Below, piece after piece: positions 52,031 through 63,336 of a DNA stretch of 64,000 nucleotides. Source of the stretch: Plotosus lineatus (Eukaryota > Chordata > Actinopteri > Siluriformes > Plotosidae). Both the position numbers and the translations under genes were made by a program. The DNA is taken from assembly GCA_024760905.1 (NCBI GenBank), contig JALRMN010000025.1:845001-909000 (forward strand), read 5' to 3'. A model generated the notes under the pieces. That model was given only the letters and a program-made list of their open reading frames with translations. It was not told the origin of the DNA and did not search any database. Positions within the stretch are counted from its first letter, which is position 1. Each line of letters opens with the position of its first letter.

Positions 52031-53113
52031 TATTACATGCGCTAAAATATGCTTCTTAAACACATTCTACAGACAGTCTTACTCATTAATACAGTATTAA
52101 TGTAGTAAAATGTAATCATGATTATGAAAAACTTTTTAATTTTGTACTGTGATATTTAGTAATAAAATATATAAACATTATACATCATATACTGTTGTAA
52201 AGCACTCATTTTGAAGTCTTTTTCAATTATTATTCCAGTACAGTACCTAAGTTAATTCTGAGAATGTTTCTGGGTGAGATTTTATGTTCTGTAGCGTGTT
52301 TAACAAATGATACCAAAAGGATAAACTTTATTACGCTTCATGTCCTTTTACATCAAGCTTGGAGTGACGTCTTGGAGTGACGTGTCAAAGACGTGGCGCT
52401 GCCTAGAGGGCAATGTCGCGGAGTTCTCAGAGTCAAATTGTTTCTTTGTTCGTTTTAATTTGTTTTATTTGTTTGTTCATGTTTTGCACTATGCTCATCT
52501 ATGATTGGTAGACCCTACTACAGCTATGAGCTGCTTCAGCTTCGGGCAACTAAGCACGCAACAACGTCTATGCTATGGCAGCAGTTAGCTAGCGGTTACC
52601 GGCTAAGCCCAGGCGGCATTCTCAGAGGCTTGGTTAGCACTTCCGGAAATACTACTTGAAAATGTTCAGTCCCTGCGAAACAAGATGGATGAGCTTCATG
52701 CTCAGATTGCAGCGCAGAGGGACCTACAGGACTGTGTTTCTGTAAAACATGGCTCGAGGAGAGTACACCTGATGAGGCAATTGCTCCAGCTGTCTGCACG
52801 GCCTTCATCCCCTGCAATCCCAAGCACCGGAGTCGTCGTTCGGCCCCTTCCCACTTGGGTTTCTTGTCCGCTGGGGTGCGGCTCGCATTGAGCTGCCTAC
52901 AATAGCATATTAGCTCTGCTAGCCGCATCCCGGCTAACCAGCCCAGTTGATCGTGCTTAGTTATACATGCCTGAAGATACTCCAATCTTATAGCTGTAGT
53001 AAACTCGACCGGTCGTAGACGAGCATAGTGCAAAACATGAAGAAACAAAACAACAAATAATACAAATTAAAATGAACAAAGAAACATTTTGACTCTGAGA
53101 ACCCTCTGAGCAG
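52031..53113. mobile_element. Fold-back element 2 with LINE 5' end inside
   Basis: Same order as 7693-9505: outer AT-rich arm (gcgctaaaatatg, tactgttgtaaagcact), inner arm cttggagtgacgtc to ttgcactatgctc, LINE fragment at 52660-52880, then the inverted inner arm at 53010-53110. The centre (gcatattagctctgctagcc) is the same as in copy 1. The outer right arm is cut off. It lacks the MITE of copy 1. Confidence 0.62.
52665..52890 (+). pseudogene. LINE 5' coding fragment in fold-back element 2
   Basis: Reads MDELHAQIAAQRDLQDCVSV and then, as in copy 1, PSSPAIPSTGVVVRPLP in the same frame. The latter is not LINE endonuclease sequence, so both fold-back copies share the same chimaeric join after the YTAF-equivalent position. 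Confidence 0.6.
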
Positions 53114-53199
53114 CACCATCTTGGACAGGGAGGGATGGAGAGGACTGGCTGACAGGTCATCTGTAGCGCCCCAAAGGCAACCGCCATGGGACAGTTGAA

Positions 53200-54960
53200 G
53201 TTGAAGGTTCCCTTCAGGGGGTCGCCACAGCAAATCATTGTCCTCCATCTCACCCTGTCCTCTGCATTTTCTTCTTTTACGTCAGTGACCTTCATGTCTT
53301 CCTTCAACACATCCGAAAATGTCTTCTTTGGTCTTCCTCTAGGCCTTCTGCCTGGTAATTCCAACCTCAGCATCTTACTGCCAATATACTCACTATCCCT
53401 CCTCTGGACATGTCCAAACCATCTCAATCTAGCCTCTGAGACTTTGTCTCCAAAATGTCTTACATGTGACGTCCATCTGATGGACTCATTCCTGATCCTA
53501 TCCATCCTTGTTACTCCCAGAGAGAACCTCAACATTTTCATCTCTGCTACCTCCAGCTCTGCCTCCTGTCTTTTCCTCCACGCCACTGTTTTTAAACCAT
53601 GCAACATCGCTAGCCTCATCACTGTCTTGTACACTTTTCTTTTCATTCTTGCCGATACCCTCCTATCACACATCAAACCAGACACTTTTCGCCACCAAAT
53701 TCCAACCTGCCTGCACACTCTTCTCCACCTCTTTGCCACACTCTCCATTGCTCTGGATTGTTGAGCCGAAGTACGGAAACTCATCCACCTTCCTTATCTC
53801 TGCTAACTGCAACATCACCATTCCTCTTGGGTCTTTCTCATTCACACACATGTATTCTGACTTACTGAGGCTAACCTCATTCTTCTCCTTTCCAGGGCAT
53901 ACCTCTACCTCTCTAGATTTTCCTCCACTTGTTCTCTGCTCTCACTACAGATCACAATGTCATCTGAAAACATCATAGTCCAAGGAGATTCTTGTCTAAC
54001 CTCGTCTGTCAGCCTGTTCATCACCATAGCAAACAAGAAGGGGCTACGAGCTGATCCTTGATGCAGTCCCACCTCCACATTGAACTCTTCTGTCCAAAAC
54101 TGACAGCATACCTCACCACTGTTTTACATCTCTTATGCATGTCTTGCATCACTTGAACATACTTCTCTGCCACTCCAGAATTCCTCATGCAATACCACAG
54201 TTCGTCTCTTGGCACCATGTCATATGCTTTCTCCAGACCCACAAAGGCACAATGCAGTTCCCCCTGACCTTCTCTGTGCTTCTCTATTAACATCCTCAAA
54301 GCAAACATTGCATCTGTGGTGCTCTTTCTTGCCATAAAACCAAATTGTTGCTCACAAATGCTGACCTCCGACCTTAGTCTAGCTTCCTCTATTCTTTCCC
54401 ATAACCTCATCGGATGGCTCATCAACTTTATCCCTCTGTAGTTGCCACAACTCTGCACGTCTCACTTGTTCTTAAAAATGGGCACCAGCACACTTCTCCT
54501 CCACTCCTCCGGCATCTGCTCACTCTCTAGGACCTAGTTGAATGTTCCTGTCAGAAAATCTACTGCTAGGTAGCAGTGTCTAGGAGAGGTCTCCTAGACA
54601 CTTCCACACCTCCACAGGTATATCATCAGGACCAAATGCCTTTCCATTCTTCATCCTCTTCAATGCCCTCCTCATGTCACCCTTACTGATCTTTGCTACA
54701 TCCTGATCCTCAATGGTCACCTCTTCTCTTTTTTATCTCTCATTTTCCTCATTCATCAGCTCTTCAAAGTACTCTTTCCATCTTCCAAGCATGCTTCTGT
54801 CATCAGTCAATACATTTCCCTCTCTGTCCTTTATCACTCAAACTTGCTGCACGTCCTTCCCATCTCTATCTCTCTGCTGTGCCAACCTGTATGTATCATT
54901 TTCTCCCTCCTTACTGTCCAACCTGTCATACAAGTCAGCATATGCCCTCTGTTTGGCCTT
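53200..54960 (-). pseudogene. LINE copy F reverse transcriptase, broken
   Basis: 54021-54458 has SCGNYRGIKLMSHPMRLWE and motif A FVGLEKAYDMVPRDELWY (the usual VDLEKAYDRV changed, with the catalytic Asp replaced by Gly). Motif B is GWDCIKDQLVAPS out of frame. Motif C is present only in degraded form near 53960 (atgttttcagatga for FSDD). 52957-53784 has MLRFSLGVTRMDRIRNE and LRWFGHVQRRDSEYIGSKM. More decayed than copies C-E. Confidence 0.82.
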
Positions 54961-54969
54961 AGCCACTGC

Positions 54970-55335
54970 TAAGATAAGATAAGATAAGATACAGCTTTAT
55001 TAATCTCACAATGGAGAAATTCACTGTTCCAGGCTCTTGAGGTACTATCAGTAGGGGGTGCAAAAATAGATACAAGTACAAACATACACACATACATATA
55101 TATTATATAAGTAAATAAATAAATAGATACATAAATAGTATAAATTAATAAACAATAAAAGAAAAGAATGGAGCAACTTTATAGACTGGCCTATATTAAT
55201 GTGTAATGTATCTGAGTGCAGAGTAGGTGGGTTGATATGGTTGACAGTCAGTGGAGTAGATGTGGTTGATTAAAGTGCACGGGGTTTTTATTGCACATAA
55301 CCGGTATTTTCACAGACAGTTACAAAGTGCTACTT
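54970..55335 (-). mobile_element. CR1/L2/Rex-type LINE 3' end nested in copy F
   Basis: The plus strand starts aagataagataagataagat, complement of an (ATCTT)n tail, followed by tctcacaatggagaaattca, complement of the 3' UTR also seen at 27440-27480. A 5-bp target word (tgcta) lies on both sides. It splits the coding linker of the RTE-like LINE, so it inserted later. Confidence 0.85.
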
Positions 55336-55406
55336 TCGCCTGAGCTGTGTCTCCCTGTACTCCTGTTTACTCTCTTTGGTCCTCTCAATGTCCCACTTCT
55401 TCTTAG

Positions 55407-56322
55407 CTAACCTCTTCCTTTGTACACACTCCTGCACTCCTCAGTCCACCAGCAAGTCTCCTTATCTACTTTCCTTCCAGAGGACACACCAAGTACACTC
55501 CTACCTGTCTCCCTGATCACATTTGCTGTGATTGTCCAGTCAACTGGAAGTACTTCCTTATCACCCAAAGCCTGTTTCAAATCCTCTTTGAAGACAACAC
55601 GACACTCTTCCTTTTTCAACTTCCACCACTTTGTCTTCTGCTCTGCCTTTGCCTTCTTCACCTTCCTCACCATCAGCGTCATCCTGCATACCACCATCCT
55701 ATGCTGTTTGGCAACACTCTCACCCACTACTACTTTGCAGTCACTGACTTCCCTCCAAGTACATCGCCTACACAAGATATGGTCTACCTGTGTGCTCCTA
55801 CCTCCGCTTTTATACGTCACCCTATGCTCCCGTTTCTTCTGGAAGAAAGTATTCACAACAGCCATTTCCATCCTTTTTGCAAAATCGATCAACATCTGTC
55901 CTTCTGTGTTCCTGTCCTGGATACCAACCCTGCCCATCACTTCCTCGTCCCCTCCGTTGCCTGCACTAACATGTCCATTGAAGTCTGCACCAATGACCAC
56001 TCTTTCACCTCTGGGAGTACTCTGCATCACTTCGTCTAAGTCACTCCAGAATCTCTCCTTCTCTTTTAGCTCACATCCTGCCTGTGGGGCATAAGCACTA
56101 ACAACATTGAGCATCACACCTTCAATTTCTTACTTGAGACTCATCACTCTGTCTGACACTCTTTTCACTTCTAGAACATTCCTGACAAACCCCTCCTTCA
56201 AGATGACTCCTCCTCCATTTCTCTTCCCATCCACACCATGATAAAAACAGTTTAAACCCTGCTCCTAAGCTTTTAGCTTTGCTACCTTTCCACCTGGTCT
56301 CCTGAACACACAGTATGTCCAC
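55407..56322 (-). pseudogene. LINE copy F endonuclease, broken
   Basis: 56122-56322 has ILCVQETRW. 55407-56117 has VVSAYAPQ, VVIGADFNGHVSAGNGGDEE, STQVDHILCRR (the usual VDYIL) and VAKQHRMVVCRM, followed by the basic linker. A stop near 56119 separates the pieces. The catalytic Glu, Asp/Asn and His remain visible. Confidence 0.84.
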
Positions 56323-56722
56323 TTTCCTCCTCTACATCATGTCAGCCAGCTCTCTATCTTTTCTTTGCATAGTTCCAACATTCAAAGTCCCTACTCTCAG
56401 TCCTAGACTCATGACTTTCCTCTTCTCTCTCTGCCTACGGACACACCTCCCGCCTCTCCTTCTTCGACCAACAGTAATCCAATTTCCATCAGCACTCTGT
56501 TGATTGACAGCACTGATGGCGGTCGTTGTTAACCCGGGCCTCGACCCATCCGGTATGGGGGGTAATACTTCTGATTTGCATCATAAAAGTTTGGCATTGG
56601 TTTTACGTTGGATGCCCTTCCTGACACAATCCTGTACATTTCTCTGGGCTTGGGACCGGCATAAGGGGGAGAGACACTGTTTACTGCCCCCCCCCCCCCC
56701 CCCCCCAACCTCATGGCTGCGT

Positions 56723-56955
56723 TCGATAGAATGTTTCTGTTGTAATTGTTTCCGATCACCAGGGGGCAGAGCTGCGTAGTGGTGTATTGCTGGATTTATG
56801 CAGAAAAACAGAGTGCTGTTACACTGTCTTATGATTTCAGTTTATTAATAGAACAAAAAAAAAGAAAAGAAAAAAAATCACTAAACTTTTATGAAAACAT
56901 AATGAAATAGTAATTATATAATTTTAGTCAAAACCATTTCAGTCGGTGTGATGTT
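56723..56955. other. No recognisable feature
   Basis: Unique AT-rich sequence with A-rich tracts near 56858. Confidence 0.4.
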
Positions 56956-56959
56956 TTCT

Positions 56960-57245
56960 GAAACATGTTTCAGTCACTCATTTGTTGAACCACTTAATCC
57001 TGTTCGGGTCATGAGAAGCCTGAAGTCCATCTTAGCCAACACTGGGTGAAGACGGGGTCCACTGTGAATAGCTCGCCAGACCATCATAGGGCCAACACAC
57101 ATAAAACCATTACTCTTCCAATCATACCCTTGGAACATACCATAACTTGGAACAGCCAATTAGTCCAATATGCATGCCTTTGGACTTTGGGAGGAACCCT
57201 AATTACCAGGAGGAAACACACACAAGCACAGACTAAAGATGCAGG
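56960..57245 (+). repeat. Dispersed fish repeat, copy 2
   Basis: Same order of phrases as 35800-36115: ccacttaatcctgttcgggt, gctcgccagaccatcatagg, atgcatgcctttggactttgggagga, accaggaggaaaca. Class unknown. Confidence 0.5.
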
Positions 57246-57282
57246 GGTGTCTTTTTTTTTGCCTCCATCAAAATATGCATAG

Positions 57283-57626
57283 GGCACTGGCAGCCTGGTG
57301 GTAAAAGTGCTGGATCACTGATCCGAAGGTTGGGGGTTCAAACCCCACTCTCCACGGGTTGTCACTGTCCCCCCAGTGCACTAACTGGGTTATCAAAGGC
57401 CGGCCATGTGTCTCACTGTCTATGGTGGGAAGTTCATGTAAAAGAACCATTGCTGACTTTCGACAAGAGTAGGCTGCATAGCCGTCAGCATGTTTCCACA
57501 CTGCGATGGCCCAGCAAGCTGTCCAGGGGTGTACTCTGCCTTCTCTTGGAGTCGGCTGGAATGGGTGCAGCCTCCCTGTGAGCTGAATTAGGATTAAGCA
57601 GTTGCAGAAAATAAACGAATGAATCT
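57283..57626 (+). mobile_element. SINE type 1, full length
   Basis: Plus strand. Head ggcactggcagcctggtggt (A box tagCctggtgg-like, altered), B box ggttcaaacccc, body aagaaccattgctgactttc, tail ctgaattaggattaagcagt and end aaataaacgaatgaat. Confidence 0.9.
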
Positions 57627-58056
57627 TTTGGATGGTAGAAAGAAGAAATTGACAATTGTCAGTGGTTACTCCAAGGTTTGTGCAGTGCCTGAAGGAGGAC
57701 AGCCGTCAGGTCGGCAGTCTTACCCATGATTGCGGTTTTCAGTAATGAACCAGGCTGGGAGTTTTTAAAAGCCTCAGGAATCTTTTGCAGGTGTTTAGAG
57801 TTAATTGGTTGATTCAGATGATTAGGTTAATAGCTCATTTCGAGTTCCTTTTCATGATATGCATTTTTTTTGAGATAGGAATTTTGGGTTTTCATGAGCT
57901 GTCTGCCAAAATCATCAGTATTAAAACAATAAAAGACCTGAAATATTTCAGTTGGTGTGCAATGAATCTAAAATATATAAAAGTTTAATTTTTATCAGTA
58001 CATTACAGGAAATAATGAACTTTTTTCAAAATATGCTAATTTTTTTGAGAAGGACT
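57627..58056 (-). mobile_element. Tc1 element fragment with transposase start
   Basis: The inverted-repeat end (gagaaggactag then TA at 58057) and about 225 bp of terminal repeat match the right end of the Tc1 at 60186-61508. The transposase ATG is at 57727 on the minus strand: MGKTADLT followed by degraded sequence. The rest of the transposase is missing. Confidence 0.8.
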
Positions 58057-58062
58057 AGTATA

Positions 58063-59460
58063 TACACACACAGTCTATGCCTCGCAACCATACAATAAGG
58101 ACGCTATGACCACAGCATTGTAGACCTTGGGTTTTGTTGTGAGACGAATGCTTTTGTGCTTCAAGACGCTGGTATGAAGTCTGCCTAGTGCCTGACTAGC
58201 TTTCTGGATCCTGGCTGAAATTTCTCCATCAAGAGAACCATCACTGGAGCTAGTGTCCAAGGAGGGTCGTATTTTGTGCTGGCTGTACGAGTACTACAGT
58301 TTTTTCAAGACTAATTGTTAATCCAAATAGCTTAGCAGCTTCAGAGAATTTGTCAATTGTGGTTTGTAGGTGGTTCTTCATGGGCCATGAGAGCACAATC
58401 ATCAGCAAACAGGGCCCCCAGTAATAACCTGTGAAGTGTCTTTGTTTTTGCACTTAGGCACCTCAGGTCGCACACTGACCCATTAAGCCAGTACTTGATG
58501 TACACTCCAAAGTCAAGGTCACTGATAGCATGGTTAAGTACTTGAGTACAAAAGAGGTTGAACAGCAGAGGAGCCAGGACACAACCTTGCTTTACTCCAA
58601 TGGAGATTTCAAAGCAGTCTGGTGGTTTGCCATTTAAGAGTATTTCACCTGTCATATCCTCGTGGAACAGTCTGACTAAGACGGTGAATTTTGGAGGGCA
58701 GTCAAGCTTTCTGAGAATAGTCCAGAGAGCTTCTCTGTTGACTGTGTCATATGCCTTGGTGAGGTGGAAAATATCGAGTACAGGTTCATGTTCTGTTCCA
58801 TGCACTTTTCCTGGACCTGTCTGAAGGCAAAGACCATGTCTACAGTGCTGCAATTTGGGTGAAAGCCGCACTGTGATTCTTTGAAATTTCTTTCAGCCAC
58901 GGTTGGGATGAGTCTGTTGAGTAGCACTCGGACCAGTATTTTGCCATCTGTGGAGAGGAGAGATATGCCCCTGTAATTTCTGCAGTATGCTCTTGTTCTT
59001 GAAGAGGGCAACTATTGATGCATTGCGAAAGTCTGCGAGAAGTGTTTCCTCTACCCAGATGCTGACTAGAACACTGCAAAAGGCTTCCAGGGCTATGCCA
59101 CCTAGTGCTTTGTAGACTTCCACAGGAATACTATCCCAGCCAGGAGCTTTTCCGCAGCTCATCTGTTTAATGGCTCTTTTGATTTCATCCAAAGAGGGTC
59201 GTTCATCTAATTCAGTGTGTTCTGCTTGTTGTTTTATCTGGTCAAGTGCACACTGGTCAACTGTGGAAGGGCGATCCAGAAGTTGCCTGAAATGTTCTTT
59301 CAATCTGTTGTTAATGCCAGATTTGTGGCGTGAAGCCAGATTTGGAGGGACCAAACACTGCCTTGATGGAACTGAAGAACAGTTTTGAGTTATTTGAGTC
59401 AACAAACCCTTGGATCTCTTCAGCTTTCTCATCACACCATCTATCCTGCATTTTCCTCAT
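58063..59460 (-). pseudogene. LINE family 4 reverse transcriptase, truncated
   Basis: Minus strand. 58893-59435: LKEHFRQLLDRPSTVDQCAL, MSCGKAPGWDSIPVEVYKAL, FRNASIVALFKNK. 58676-59011: YRGISLLSTDGKILVRVLLN, ESQCGFHPNCSTVDMVFAFR. 58353-58871: HLTKAYDTVNREALWTILRK (motif A), GVKQGCVLAPLLFNLFCTQV (motif B), ALFADDCALMAH (motif C, FADD). 58075-58260: STDGSLDGEISARIQKASQ-like region and IASLLYGCEA, where it ends. Frameshifted between the parts. It lies directly beside the Tc1 fragment. Different from the other LINEs of the window. Confidence 0.82.
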
Positions 59461-59599
59461 TCCTCTTTCCTGTTCTGATGCTTTTGCAGATTAAACACTT
59501 TAGAACCGACACATAATAAACAATAAAAAAAACAATGAATACATTTCTAAAAATAACCTAATTTATTGAGTATAATGGGGACAATCCAAAAAAGTTACT

Positions 59600-59604
<5 letters not shown>

Positions 59605-59656
<52 letters not shown>

Positions 59657-59770
59657 TCAGGGCTGTGTTCGCTCCATGTCAGATTGGTGTATAATTACCA
59701 TAGAAAATATATTTTCACCTGTAATTTTTCCAGTGTAGACTACATGAGAAGGAAACTAAACATATATCTA
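59605..59770 (+). repeat. (AAT)n plus 130-bp repeat, copy 2
   Basis: Partner of 4429-4595: cagggctgtgttcgctccatg, tcagattgg, catgagaaggaaactaaa in the same order after an AAT run. Confidence 0.6.
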
Positions 59771-59879
<109 letters not shown>

Positions 59880-59887
59880 TTATTAGA

Positions 59888-60178
59888 ACCTCTTCCTTTC
59901 GGCTTTTTCTCTTTCTCGGGAGTTGCCACAGCGAATCATCTGATTCACACATTTAATTTGGCCTGGGTTTTTCTGTTGGATGCCCTTCCTGTCAAAACCC
60001 TTTTAGCAAGGGACAGAAACACGCCGACGGCTTTGCAGCCTACTCTTTACGAAAGTCAGCAATGGTTCTTTTACATGTCTCTCACCATAGCAGTGAGAGA
60101 CCAGTTAGCTGCACTGGGGGGGACAGTGACAACCCTGTGGGGACTTGAACCTCCAACCTTTGGATCAGCGATCCTGCT
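59888..60178 (-). mobile_element. SINE type 2 (RTE-tailed), head cut by Tc1
   Basis: Tail complement cctttcggctttttctcttt, gagttgccacagcgaatcat, gttggatgcccttcctgtca, body, and the B-box complement ggacttgaacctccaacctt. The A-box end is missing where the Tc1 element starts. Confidence 0.82.
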
Positions 60179-60185
60179 CTCTATA

Positions 60186-61508
60186 TACTAGTCCTTCTCA
60201 AAAAATTAGCATATTATGATACAGTTCATTATCTTCTGCAATGTACTGATAAAAATTAAACTTTCATATATTTTAGATTCATTGCACACCAACTGAAATA
60301 TTTCAGGTCTTTTATTGTTTTAATACTGATGCTTTTGGCACACAGCTCATGAAAACCCAAAATACCTATCTCAAAAAATTAGCATATTTCATACGACCAA
60401 TTAAAAAAAAGTGTTTTTAATACAAAAAAAGTCAACCTTCAAATAATTATGTTCAATTATGCACTCAATCCTTGGTCGTGAATCCTTTTGCAGAAATGAC
60501 TGCTTTAATGCGGCATGGCATGGAAGCAATCAGCCTGTGGCACTGCTGAGGTGTTATGGAGGCCCAGAATGCTTCGATCGCGGCCTTAAGCTCTTCCACA
60601 GTGTTGGGTCTGGTGTCTCTCAACTTTCTCTTCACAATATCCCACGGATTCTCAATAGGGTTCAGGTCAGGAGAGTTGGCAGGCCAATTGAGCACAGTAA
60701 TACCATGGTCAGTAAATCATTGACCAGTGGTTTTGGCACTGTGAGCAGGTGCCAGGTCATGCTGAAAAATGAAATCATCTCCATAAAGCTTTTCAGCAGA
60801 TGGAGCATGAAGTGCTCCAAAATCTCCTGATAGCTAGTTGCATTGACCCTGCCCTTGATAAAACACAGTGGACCAACACCAGCAGCTGACATAGCACCCC
60901 AGACCATCACTGACTGTGGGTACTTGACACTGGACTTCAGGCATTTTTGGCATTTCCTTCTCTCCAGTCTTCCTCCAGACTCTGGCACCTTGATTTCTGA
61001 ATGACATGCAAAATTTACTTTCATCCAAAAAAAGTACTTTGGACCACTGAGCAACAGTCCAGTGCTGCCTCTCTGTAGCCCAGATCAGGCGCTTCTGCCA
61101 CTGTTTCTGGTTCAAACGTGGCTTGACCTGGGGAATGCGGCACCTGTAGCCCAGTCCACTGCTTCCACAGGTCCCCCAAGGTCTGGAATCAGCCCTTCTC
61201 CACAATCTTCCTCAGGGTCCAGCCACCTCTTCTGGTTGTGCAGGTGTTTAGAGTTAATTGGTTGATTCAGATGATTAGGTTAATAGCTTGTTTAGAGTAC
61301 CTTTTCATGATATGCTAATTTTTTGAGATAGGAATTTGGGGTTTTCATGAGTTGTTTGCCAAAATCATCAGTATTAAAACAATAAAAGACCTGAAATATT
61401 TCAGTTGGTGTACAATGAATCTAAAATATATGAAAGTTTAATTTTTATCAGTACATTACAGAAAATAATGAACTTTATCACAATATACTCATTTTTTGAG
61501 AAGGACTA
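60186..61508 (-). mobile_element. Tc1 transposon with 225-bp inverted ends
   Basis: The ends ctagtccttctcaaaaaatt and its inverse are flanked by TA. The inverted repeats (60186-60410, 61250-61508) share aaacaataaaagacctgaaa, tcatgaaaaccc and tctcaaaaaattagcatat. The outer flanks differ in kind: SINE on the left, pogo-like sequence on the right. Confidence 0.88.
60465..61240 (-). pseudogene. Tc1 transposase, N-terminus missing, broken
   Basis: Begins with GWTLRKIVEKGLIPDLGG-like sequence near 61235 and VKPRLNQKQWQKRLIWATER (61090). Then VLFLDESKFCMSF with the second catalytic-site Asp region, SVMVWGAMSAAGVGPLCFIK, and finally LNWPANSPDLNPIENPWDIV with the third acid region and RPNTVEELKAAIEAFWASIT. 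The first ~100 residues, including the helix-turn-helix, are deleted next to the inverted repeat. Frameshifts near 60680 and 60990. Confidence 0.85.
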
Positions 61509-61880
61509 GTACAGTGCTTTACAACAGTACAGATGATTATTCCTCTTCAAGCACTTCAGAAGAAACTCATTTTTTTCAGAAAAAAGGTCTTATTTCTTCA
61601 GAAGAGACATCCAAAGTCATTACCTTTTTCTGGCGCTTCGCTGACTTTTGAGTCGCATCAGAGAACTTAACTGGTCATTAAAACATACTAAAACAAATGC
61701 ATATTGACAAATTGTCCACAAATGAGAAAAAAGGGGTATATGCATCATCTCAAGCAATCAGCGGGAGTGAGAACAGCCATTGACTGAATTTGAATCTTTT
61801 CCCAGTTACTTCCGGGTCAGTTGGCAATCCATGAATATGTGGGTGCAAAACCGTGAATGGTCAAGGGTCTACATGTGTAC
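61509..61880 (-). mobile_element. pogo/Tigger-like fragment
   Basis: Read on the minus strand, gtagacccttgaccattcac starts the block (compare cagtaggcccttgacatttg at 51898). It ends with tactgttgtaaagcact, a phrase shared with the outer arms of both fold-back elements. An intervening reading SDATQKSAKRQKKVMTL recalls the basic start of Tigger transposases. Confidence 0.4.
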
Positions 61881-62233
61881 TCATGTGCAAGCAATATCAC
61901 CGTGAAATAGGGTGGGGTTTTTCTGGTTCTTTTCGGTTTCAGCTTGCCAGAAAAATAGACAGACTCATCAAAAACCTTCAATGTATTTTTTCACTGTGGT
62001 TCTGTGACTCTGTACTGACTATGTGTCATGTATTGTATCAAACCTGCCCTGAAAATGTATTTAAAAAAAAAGAAAAGAAAATAAACCCCAAATCAAAGTG
62101 CTTTCTTTCAAGGCTTTTGGTGCTTTATTCATTGGATCCTCTCGAGTCCAGTGTGTTCGGTTGAATTTATGTATTTCACTATAAACTGCTGAGCTTTGAT
62201 GGGACAGCTGCTATTTCAGCCTCACTATTTGGG

Positions 62234-62236
<3 letters not shown>

Positions 62237-62303
<67 letters not shown>
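62237..62303. repeat. (GT)n microsatellite
   Basis: Pure GT run of about 33 units. Confidence 0.97.
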
Positions 62304-62307
<4 letters not shown>

Positions 62308-62948
62308 TATGTGAATTTTGGTTAGTTATTGTCTGTATTATAGCCACGGGTGGCCTGAGAGGCCAACATACTCCAATCTGTGTCTTTAAACCTGTTCTGG
62401 AGTGCAGAGTCTACCCATGCAGATGGTCTTCACAGGTGGCTTCACATGGTCAATGAGTGGTGAGCAGTTGGGAGGGAGAAACAAACAAAGCTGATCTGAC
62501 CCCCAGGTGGGTAAGGGGCTACCAGGTAGGCTCCAGCGATGTTAATATAAACATGGTCCAAAGTTTTGTCCCTCTGCTGTGCCAAGAAACATGTTGGTTG
62601 AATTTAGGAATGCAATGAAGAAAGCTTCTGGGTGAAGTTCAGACATAGAAAGCTTATGATTAGCATCCAGAGGTGTGCAAAAAATGCAGGAGACAGAATG
62701 GAGATGAAAACGGGTGCACTTTATTGTTCACAGGGAAGGCACTAGATCACGGGGAAATCGTGGTCACTATTAGAGATGCGAAGAATCATTGAAATCAAAC
62801 TAAAGCGGGAAGAGCCAGAGAGATCAGGAAAGAGGGACGATCTTTGCGCACCGGGATGAGCACTCTGATAGTCTTTATAGCTCATGATTAAGTTGATTCA
62901 GGCGTGTGTCTGTGTGTTTAGCGCTCCACCCATGTCTGACTTCAACGC

Positions 62949-62968
62949 ACAGAGAGAGAGAGAAAGAT

Positions 62969-63010
<42 letters not shown>
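62949..63010. repeat. (GA)n microsatellite
   Basis: GA run with a few A interruptions at its start. Confidence 0.97.
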
Positions 63011-63012
<2 letters not shown>

Positions 63013-63134
63013 GAAAACCAGTGTCTCTCATAACACAGACCATAACATAGTGTACTTATTCAATATTTTTTTTTCACTTAATTTGAAGACCTATGCTATG
63101 AGTTATGGTACTGTTAACTTCTGTTCAAAAGACA

Positions 63135-63256
63135 ATGAACTGGATTAAGGCCATTTACATTATTTGTAATGGGAAAAGTGAATTTCGGACTTCGAATGAA
63201 TTGGAATCCGAACAGCTGTCTTGAACAGATTAAGTTCAAGTCCCGAGGTTCCACTG
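63135..63256 (-). mobile_element. pogo/Tigger-like terminal fragment
   Basis: Read on the minus strand, cagtggaacctcgggacttg is the start of many pogo/Tigger inverted repeats (CAGTGGAACCTCGG). The segment continues with gttcggattccaattcattc-like sequence. The other end is not in the window. Confidence 0.5.
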
Positions 63257-63294
63257 TGTGCTCCCTGACCGACGATCCACGGCACAACCCCGGC

Positions 63295-63298
<4 letters not shown>

Positions 63299-63334
<36 letters not shown>
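63299..63334. repeat. (TA)n microsatellite
   Basis: TA run abutting the second hAT relic. Confidence 0.96.

Positions 63335-63336
<2 letters not shown>

Larger units (their letters stand above)
53212..56722 (-). mobile_element. RTE-like LINE copy F, near full length, with nested LINE
   Basis: Minus strand. The 3' end is near 53212 (ggttcccttcagggggtcgc). The 5' leader reaches 56722 with the G-rich run (C run on the plus strand, 56685-56706) and cctcatggctgc as in copy A. Length without the 370-bp insertion at 54970 is about 3.1 kb. Multiple frameshifts. Confidence 0.87.
61885..63130. other. No gene recognised; two microsatellites
   Basis: Contains a GT run (62237-62303) and a GA run (62951-63010). 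Other sequence shows no motif or shared repeat that I recognise. Confidence 0.45.
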
